Of a stretch of DNA of 9,726 nucleotides, positions 5,295 to 9,726 are shown in pieces; the first letter of the stretch is position 1; each line of letters opens with the position of its first letter. Position numbers and translations under genes: made by a program. The notes below the pieces were generated by a model. The model did not search any database, was not told where the DNA came from, and saw only the letters and a list, made by a program, of their open reading frames with translations. The stretch lies in NCBI GenBank assembly GCA_049509675.1, contig JBEKZQ010000239.1:1-9726 (forward strand), given 5' to 3'. Origin of the DNA: JBEKZQ01 sp049509675. GTDB lineage: Bacteria > Planctomycetota > Planctomycetia > Pirellulales > Thermoguttaceae.

Positions 5295-5416
5295 AGGATC
5301 GGCAAATCAAAAAGTGTTGCGACAATCGTACTCATCTCGCTCCGCGAGATGAAATTCATCACGCGGAGCGTGATGACTACTTTCGAGAGCAGGAAAGTTA
5401 TTGTCTTGCCGATCCT
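5295..5416. mobile_element. MITE-like 122-bp composite palindromic element
   Basis: Perfect 11-bp terminal inverted repeats (AGGATCGGCAA at 5295-5305, TTGCCGATCCT at 5406-5416) enclose two adjacent 21-bp palindromes at 5332-5352 and 5356-5376, separated by AAT. The first has arms TCATCTCG/CGAGATGA with loop CTCCG. The second has arms TCATCACG/CGTGATGA with loop CGGAG. The GTACTCATC side also matches GTAGTCATC read on the other strand, and GACAAT/ATTGTC pair between, so the whole unit has dyad symmetry. It has no ORF and lies between holB and the 64-aa gene. It looks like a miniature non-coding repeat, either a MITE or a REP-type unit moved in trans. I see no obvious target duplication. Confidence 0.7.
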
Positions 5417-5450
5417 TGGCAACCGCGGAGCAAAACCGCTTGTTCCGCAC

Positions 5451-6494
5451 TCATCCTTGATCCTTCGCCAGATCGTCCAGCCAGGCCTCGATCAAGGTCG
5501 TCTGATTGGCGTTGCGATCGATGTGCGATGCCGCTTCCAGGCAGCGATCCAGGCGAGCGACCGTTGCGGACGACCGGCCGTGCCGCCGCGACTCGGTCAC
5601 GGCGCGTTGCAACTGGTCGTCCTCGGGCAGCGCGCAGCCCGACTCGGCGCGGAGCAACTGGCGATAGAAATCCGTCGCGAAGGCCGCGATCTGCCGCAGC
5701 CGGGCGCGGCGCGGCGCGGCCTCTTTACCCGCCTCATCGACGAAGGCCGACGTGGACTGCGCCAACGACAGGCTATCGAGCCGCGGGGCCGAGAGGGCCT
5801 GGTACAAGGTGTTGCGGAAGGACCACAGCCCGGCATCGGCGAGCTCGGCCGCCCGCTGGACGCTGCCTTCCGAATACTGGGCCAACCGCCGGGCCTCGCC
5901 CGCGTCAGCGACGATCCCCTGGGCCAACAGCAGTCCCGCCACGACCTCGGGCTCTAGCGGGCGGAAGCGGATCAGTTGGCAGCGCGAGCGGATCGTGGGC
6001 AGTTGCCGCGCCGGGCTGGTGCCGATCAGGATCAGTACCGACATCGGCGGCGGTTCCTCCAGGGTCTTCAACAGGCAGTTGGCCCCTTCGGCATTGAGAT
6101 AGTCGGCGTCGTCGATGACCGCGATCTTGCGCCGGCCCATGTAGGGTTTCAGCCCGATCGTATGGCACAAACCCTCCTGCCGCCGATGCTCGGGTTCGCC
6201 GATGAACAGTGCCAGCGGCAGGAACGATTTGTCGGCCGGCTTGCAGATCAAGTCCAGGTCGGGGTGCGTGCCGGCCAGCACCATGGAGCAAGAGGGGCAC
6301 GTTTCGCACGGGTCCAAGGCCGCTTCCGGCCTCTGCTGGCAGAGCATGGCCTGGGCCAGTTTCAGGGCAAAAGCCCGTTTGCCGACGCCGGCCGGCCCCA
6401 CGAACAAGAAGCTGCTTGCCAGCCGGCCGCGCTCCAGGGCGTGGCGGAACTGCTCGACGACCTCATCGTGTCCCTGAATGCCGTGCCAGGTCAT
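5451..6494 (-). CDS. holB: DNA polymerase III delta-prime subunit (clamp loader)
   Basis: The ATG at 6494 gives 347 aa, close to the family's usual length. It overlaps the tmk stop as ATGA, which fixes the start. The open frame continues upstream through tmk, but that part is a shadow. Domain order fits the clamp-loader AAA+ fold: MTWHGIQGHDEVVEQF, a P-loop GPAGVGKR (33-40), a zinc module with C63, C66 and C69 plus probably C51, a Walker B-like IAVIDDADYLN, then CLLKTLEEPP and a sensor/SRC segment LPTIRSRCQ (165-173). The C-terminal half is helical, as in the collar domain. The P-loop has Arg after GK and the Walker B has DD-A-D rather than DExx, so ATP hydrolysis is doubtful, as known for delta-prime. 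The protein helps load the beta clamp onto DNA. tmk-holB pairing is common in bacteria. Confidence 0.92.
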   Translation of the reverse strand: MTWHGIQGHDEVVEQFRHALERGRLASSFLFVGPAGVGKRAFALKLAQAMLCQQRPEAALDPCETCPSCSMVLAGTHPDLDLICKPADKSFLPLALFIGEPEHRRQEGLCHTIGLKPYMGRRKIAVIDDADYLNAEGANCLLKTLEEPPPMSVLILIGTSPARQLPTIRSRCQLIRFRPLEPEVVAGLLLAQGIVADAGEARRLAQYSEGSVQRAAELADAGLWSFRNTLYQALSAPRLDSLSLAQSTSAFVDEAGKEAAPRRARLRQIAAFATDFYRQLLRAESGCALPEDDQLQRAVTESRRHGRSSATVARLDRCLEAASHIDRNANQTTLIEAWLDDLAKDQG

Positions 6495-7120
6495 GGTGTC
6501 GCTCCGCCGCCGCCGGCCGCGGCCCACTTGTCCACCGCGACACAAATATCGTGGTGAACTTGCTCCACGGGCCGGGCGGCGTCCAACACCACCGTCGTGC
6601 CGGGATGTTTTTGGGCTTCGACCAGGAAACCGTCGCGCACGCGGGCGTGGAACTCCGCGCCTTGCTGCTCCATGCGATCCAGCCGGCGGGTAATCCGCGC
6701 GGCGGCCGCGCAAGCAGGCATGTCCAAGACAATGGTCAAATCGGGCATCAGGCCGCCCGTGGCCACGCGGCCCACGGCCCAAAGCGTTTCCACGTCCAGG
6801 CCGCCCCCGTAACCCTGATAGACGACGTTGGCCAGCAAGTAGCGGTCCGAGACGACTGCCTTGCCCTGCTCCAGCGCCGGGCGAATGATCTGCTCGACCA
6901 ATTGCGCGCGGGCCGCCATGTACAGCAGCATTTCGCTGCGGCGGTGCATCTCCAGGTCCTCTCGATCCAGCAGCAATCCCCGCACGGCCTCGCCCAGCGC
7001 GGTGCTGCCCGGGTCGCGGCAGGCCACCACGTCGCGGCCCGCGCGGCGCAGCCATTGGTAGAGCAACTCCACTTGCGTCGACTTTCCGCTGCCGTCGCCG
7101 CCATCGATCGTGATGAACAT
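6491..7120 (-). CDS. tmk: Thymidylate kinase
   Basis: The ATG at 7120 gives 209 aa, the normal size. A longer frame from 7174 would add 18 residues that only translate the hairpin at 7139-7161, so it is rejected. Features include the P-loop FITIDGGDGSGKST (2-15), RDPGSTALGEAVRGLLL (the dTMP-binding R-[ED]-PG-[GS]-T motif), VVSDRYLLANVVYQG (DRY motif, with Ala where Ser is usual), a LID-like segment RITRRLDRMEQQGAEF, and VRDGFL. The enzyme phosphorylates dTMP to dTDP with ATP in the cytoplasm, for dTTP synthesis. It overlaps holB by 4 nt (ATGA), which implies translational coupling. It follows the WYL regulator by 80 nt. The Shine-Dalgarno is weak (GGGAGA well upstream). Confidence 0.95.
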   Translation of the reverse strand: MFITIDGGDGSGKSTQVELLYQWLRRAGRDVVACRDPGSTALGEAVRGLLLDREDLEMHRRSEMLLYMAARAQLVEQIIRPALEQGKAVVSDRYLLANVVYQGYGGGLDVETLWAVGRVATGGLMPDLTIVLDMPACAAAARITRRLDRMEQQGAEFHARVRDGFLVEAQKHPGTTVVLDAARPVEQVHHDICVAVDKWAAAGGGGATP

Positions 7121-7138
7121 ACGGTTCGCACTTTTCTC

Positions 7139-7161
7139 CCCTCTCCCCTTGCGGGAGAGGG
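7139..7161. repeat. 9-bp-stem hairpin between the WYL gene and tmk
   Basis: CCCTCTCCC (7139-7147) and GGGAGAGGG (7153-7161) pair perfectly around the 5-nt loop CTTGC. The motif resembles the widespread 'ccctctccc...gggagaggg' REP-like intergenic palindrome of many bacteria (recalled, not searched). It sits 19 bp upstream of the tmk ATG, so on the minus-strand transcript it may influence ribosome access. AACCGGTT (7162-7169) directly beside it is a further 8-bp palindrome. Confidence 0.75.
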
Positions 7162-7200
7162 AACCGGTTACCACTATAGTCCCCCTGGTGAGCGCTTATT

Positions 7201-8229
7201 CTACGCGATAGGCGGCGGTTCGCGAAGGGCGTGCAGCCGCGGAGCCGGCTGGGCCGGCCGGCGGTCGTACAACGCGACCATCCGCCGGGCCCGTTGGGCC
7301 ACCAGCGCGCGGAGCTCGTCCGGAGCGAGCACCTCGGCCTGATCGCCGTAGCCCAGGATCCACCAGGAAATCTCATTCAACCCGGAGACCGTGACGCGAT
7401 AGTCCAACGTGCCGTCGCCGTTGCGGGCGACGCGTTGCGTCTTGTGCCACATCACCTCGGCCACGTTCTGCGCTACCTGGTGCTGGAACCGGACCAGGAC
7501 CTCCCGGTCGGGCCCCGGTTCGGGGATCAAGTGCCAGGCATTGCGGAGATAGGCGTCGACGGAGAAGCGGGTGGGAATTCGATAAGTCTCTTCCAGCGTT
7601 TCCAGGGCCCTGACGCGTCCCAGGTTGAAGGTCCGCGTTGCACGGTGCAGCGACGAACGACCGATGACGTACCAACTCCGCCGGCTGAACAGCAGCCGGT
7701 AAGGGTTCAACCGGGTCTGGATCTCCTCCCACTCCGTGAGGCTTTGATAGCGGATGCGGACCGAGCGGCGGGCGGCAATGGCCGCCAGCAATTGCTCGTA
7801 CAGCGGCAATTGACCATCCAAGGGATTGACCGGAGCCGGCTGGATCTCGATCGTCTCGGCCATCGTCTGCACCTGCTGCCGCAGCCGGCTGGGCAGCGCG
7901 CTCTGCAATTTGATCACGGCGCTGCGCGCCGGGGCGAAGAACGGCAAGGCCGAATTGTCGCCCATCTCGTGGCAGAGCACGATCAGGGCCAGGGCCTCTT
8001 GCGGGCTGAAGTCCGTGGGGGGCAAGAAACAGTTCTCCAGGATGCGATAGCGCTGCTCCCGCTGGTCAAAACGGATGGGCAGACCCGATTGCCGCAACAG
8101 GTCCAAGTCGCGGAAGATCGTGCGGCGGCTCACACCGCACGTCTCGGCCAGATAGTCACCGCGACGCCCTCTGCCAACCTGCAGCAGTTGGATCAGTCGC
8201 AGCAGACGATGGAGCCGGGCCAGATTCAT
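7201..8229 (-). CDS. WYL-domain helix-turn-helix transcriptional regulator
   Basis: The ATG at 8229 gives 342 aa. Residues 1-62 are a DeoR-like winged HTH: RLHRLLRLIQLLQ, a helix LAETCGVSRRTIFRDLDLLR and the wing GLPIRFDQREQRYRI. A middle helical region follows. The WYL domain spans about 143-215, with RIRYQS, RLNPYRLLFSRRSWYVIGRS (W186-Y187-V188 is the signature) and TFNLGRVRAL. A WCX-like C-terminal domain spans about 240-322, ending ILGYGDQAEVLAPDELRALV. WYL proteins are DNA-binding regulators that often sense nucleic acids or nucleotides. The ligand here is unknown. The start lies 74 nt inside the upstream TolC-like frame, with no good Shine-Dalgarno, so translation may depend on ribosomes from that gene. 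It is followed after 80 nt by tmk. Confidence 0.9.
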   Translation of the reverse strand: MNLARLHRLLRLIQLLQVGRGRRGDYLAETCGVSRRTIFRDLDLLRQSGLPIRFDQREQRYRILENCFLPPTDFSPQEALALIVLCHEMGDNSALPFFAPARSAVIKLQSALPSRLRQQVQTMAETIEIQPAPVNPLDGQLPLYEQLLAAIAARRSVRIRYQSLTEWEEIQTRLNPYRLLFSRRSWYVIGRSSLHRATRTFNLGRVRALETLEETYRIPTRFSVDAYLRNAWHLIPEPGPDREVLVRFQHQVAQNVAEVMWHKTQRVARNGDGTLDYRVTVSGLNEISWWILGYGDQAEVLAPDELRALVAQRARRMVALYDRRPAQPAPRLHALREPPPIA

Positions 8230-9726
8230 TGCCGTCTACAAACTGAGCGGAGACGTTTCCTGTCCGGGTCCATTGTGCCTCAGGCACGGGCGCCGGACCA
8301 GTCCCCTCCGGCGCGAATCGGGGACTGTCCCCATTTTCGCTTTGCGAAAATGGGACGGTCCCCTTCGCCGATGCCCCCTGCGCCGGTGCCTCGGCCGGGG
8401 GATCGGCTGGCAGGGCCGGCTCCTGGGCGTTGGGGGCCGCCTGAATCGGTTCCGGGGCCGGCGTCGGCAGCAGTTCCGGGGCCGGCGTGGGATGCGGGGC
8501 CGGCGCCGCCGCGTCGCTGCCCGCCGCAGGGCCCACGTGCTGGCAATACGGACCGCGGCTGAAGACCTTCGGCTGCGTGAAGCCGTAGTCCAGGTAGATG
8601 GCGGCGTCGCGGGCCCGGGCCCGGCGGCGGGCATCGAAGTAGGCCTTGCCCGGCCAGGGCCCCTCGGCCAGGTACACGCCGTTGTACTCCAGCAACGAAC
8701 CCTTGCGGAAATGTACTTGGGTGATCAACTTGTTGTAGTCCACCAGTTTGCGGTAGTAGTCGCCTTCGGCCTGGGCCAATACCTGCTGGGCCTGCAGCAG
8801 CACGTCGAGCGTAATCTTGCCGGTGTCGTAGGCCGCGCTCACCGCTTCGACCTCGCGCTGGGCGGCCGCGCGGCGATTGAAGTTCGTCTGCGCCAGCACC
8901 AGGTCGGCCTCCATGTCGCTGATGGCGAAGGCCACCTGGTGCGAGACTTCCAGTTCCATTTCCTGGAGCCTGGCCCGCTCCCGCGCAATTCCCAACTGTG
9001 CGTTGCGCACGCCGGCCATCTCCTTGCGGAAGCCGAGGGGCACGGTCGCTTCGAAGCCCAGGTGGTATTCCTGGTAATGGCCATCGAAGAGGTTCCCATA
9101 GGCGCTGTCGAACTGCCCCAAGGGCGCGCCGGCGTTATCGACCAGTTCCGGCCCCAGGCCGTTGAAGCGATAGAAGGCCACGAAGTCCAGTTTGGGCAGC
9201 AGGTAGTTCTTGGCGGAAATCAGTTCCAGCTCGCGCTGCTTGACGCGCCACTTCTGCTCGCGGAGTTCGACGCTGCGGCAGAGCGCCTCGCTGCTGGCGG
9301 CCGCCCAATCGAAGGCCACCTTGGCGGTGGTCGGCTCGTCGCAGGGGCGGATCAGCCGGCCATCGGTCGCGGCTAGGCCCATCATGAAACGCAAACTTGT
9401 TTCCGTGTGGTACAGCGAGTTGAGCGCTTGTTCGACCGAGGCGCGGAAGAGGAAATACTGTTGCCGGGCCTGGGCCTCTTTTTCCGCCTCTCCGCCGGCG
9501 GCACTGGCCACGTACAGGGCGTGGATCCGCCGCCAGGTCTGCAAAGCGCTGTTCCGGCCCACCACCAGCGCGTGCAGATTCCGATAGGCGAAGTACAGTT
9601 CCCAGTAGGCGTTCTCCACGTCCGACACCACGTTGCGGACCCCCGCTTCGAAGTTGGCCAGGGCAATGTCGGTATTGATCCGCGCGATCATCACGCCATT
9701 GTTGAAGCCGGGGATCGCGTTCGGGC
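8156..9726 (-). CDS. TolC-family outer membrane efflux protein, N-terminus missing
   Basis: The frame is open from the right edge, so the gene continues beyond the window. A GTG at 9694 is internal, since PNAIPGFNNG precedes it without a stop. The visible 522 residues fit the outer membrane factor (OEP) fold of trimeric efflux channels. Long helical stretches such as VSDVENAYWELYFAYRNL and YDTGKITLDVLLQAQQVL alternate with beta segments (HLGFEATVPLGFRKEMAGVR). After YLAEGPWPGKAYFDARRRAR the core ends, and an Ala/Pro-rich tail of about 110 residues follows. The tail contains PTPAPE-type repeats and an in-frame palindromic insert encoding KGTVPFSQSENGDSPR. The final ~25 residues read through the start of the WYL gene in another frame, so the original stop may have been lost or displaced. 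The protein probably exports small molecules or drugs with inner-membrane partners encoded outside the window. Confidence 0.9.
   Translation of the reverse strand, partial: PNAIPGFNNGVMIARINTDIALANFEAGVRNVVSDVENAYWELYFAYRNLHALVVGRNSALQTWRRIHALYVASAAGGEAEKEAQARQQYFLFRASVEQALNSLYHTETSLRFMMGLAATDGRLIRPCDEPTTAKVAFDWAAASSEALCRSVELREQKWRVKQRELELISAKNYLLPKLDFVAFYRFNGLGPELVDNAGAPLGQFDSAYGNLFDGHYQEYHLGFEATVPLGFRKEMAGVRNAQLGIARERARLQEMELEVSHQVAFAISDMEADLVLAQTNFNRRAAAQREVEAVSAAYDTGKITLDVLLQAQQVLAQAEGDYYRKLVDYNKLITQVHFRKGSLLEYNGVYLAEGPWPGKAYFDARRRARARDAAIYLDYGFTQPKVFSRGPYCQHVGPAAGSDAAAPAPHPTPAPELLPTPAPEPIQAAPNAQEPALPADPPAEAPAQGASAKGTVPFSQSENGDSPRFAPEGTGPAPVPEAQWTRTGNVSAQFVDGNESGPAPSSAATDPTAAGWQRASR
8320..8363. 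repeat. Palindromic element inserted in frame in the TolC coding sequence
   Basis: Arms 8320-8340 (GGGGACTGTCCCCATTTTCG and one more base) and 8344-8363 (GCGAAAATGGGACGGTCCCC) pair nearly perfectly around the 3-nt loop TTT, with one bulge and one mismatch. On the coding strand it adds KGTVPFSQSENGDSPR to the Ala/Pro-rich tail, and its base composition differs from the flanking GCC/CCG-rich repeats. The design resembles protein-coding palindromic elements such as the RPEs of Rickettsia. A second dyad (GCGCCGGA/TCCGGCGC, 8290-8297 with 8307-8314) lies next to it. Confidence 0.8.

Noticed and set aside
5295..5416. CRISPR array or tRNA, prompted by adjacent palindromes.
   Set aside because: There are only two short palindromes with a 3-nt spacer, no regular spacers and no cloverleaf.
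7121..7174. 18-residue N-terminal extension of Tmk.
   Set aside because: It only translates the hairpin. Tmk proteins start just before the P-loop, as the ATG at 7120 gives.
6495..7376. Upstream part of a 641-aa minus-strand frame that ends as holB, suggesting a giant fusion.
   Set aside because: It lies over tmk in another frame and has no domain. The holB domain starts at the ATG at 6494, which overlaps the tmk stop.
7231..8562. 443-aa plus-strand frame, with similar long frames at 6209-7342, 8273-9376, 5063-6097 and 921-1730.
   Set aside because: They are antisense to clear genes (WYL, tmk, tolC, holB, PAP2), as expected at high GC, and show no recognisable domain.
1..9726. A defence island, prophage or biosynthetic cluster.
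   Set aside because: No nuclease, integrase, toxin-antitoxin, phage structural or synthase genes are visible. The genes are housekeeping, regulatory or efflux.

Overview
The window looks like chromosomal DNA of a planctomycete, probably a member of the Pirellulales or a relative. The evidence is high GC content, a zinc-ribbon Ser/Thr kinase, a DUF6807 ('PmoA-like') secreted protein, a planctomycete-style TolC with a long Ala/Pro tail, and three small conserved proteins of a type common in that phylum (family resemblance recalled, not searched). Only the ordinary replication genes tmk and holB, plus csrA, can be named with confidence. I see no phage, CRISPR, IS transposase, rRNA or tRNA.

Left part (1-3255). 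The N-terminal 229 residues of a Ser/Thr protein kinase run off the left edge on the minus strand. Upstream of it, on the same strand, is a lipoprotein with a PAP2-type phosphatase domain. A divergent promoter region (about 2150-2227) separates this from a plus-strand DUF6807 gene, whose leader carries a strong 23-bp inverted repeat that covers its ribosome binding site.

Middle (3256-5450). A 98-aa conserved hypothetical protein is followed by csrA, both on the plus strand. csrA has its own TTGACA-type promoter and a Shine-Dalgarno region that resembles a CsrA binding site. csrA converges on a 71-aa minus-strand gene across a hairpin. That gene has a near-consensus promoter and a long 5' leader. 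Next come a 64-aa Cys-rich protein and a 122-bp MITE-like element made of nested palindromes.

Right part (5451-9726). The minus strand reads tolC-like efflux gene, WYL-domain regulator (74-nt overlap), thymidylate kinase (80-nt gap holding a hairpin), then DNA polymerase III delta-prime (ATGA overlap). It looks like one transcription unit. tmk and holB serve DNA replication. The efflux protein and the WYL regulator may be functionally linked through their overlap.

The most striking feature is not a gene. Many of the gaps between genes, and one coding region, hold a palindromic or inverted-repeat element, and these belong to several unrelated sequence types. One sits in frame inside the TolC tail. 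Another forms a composite with 11-bp terminal inverted repeats and two inner palindromes that differ by a compensatory base-pair change.
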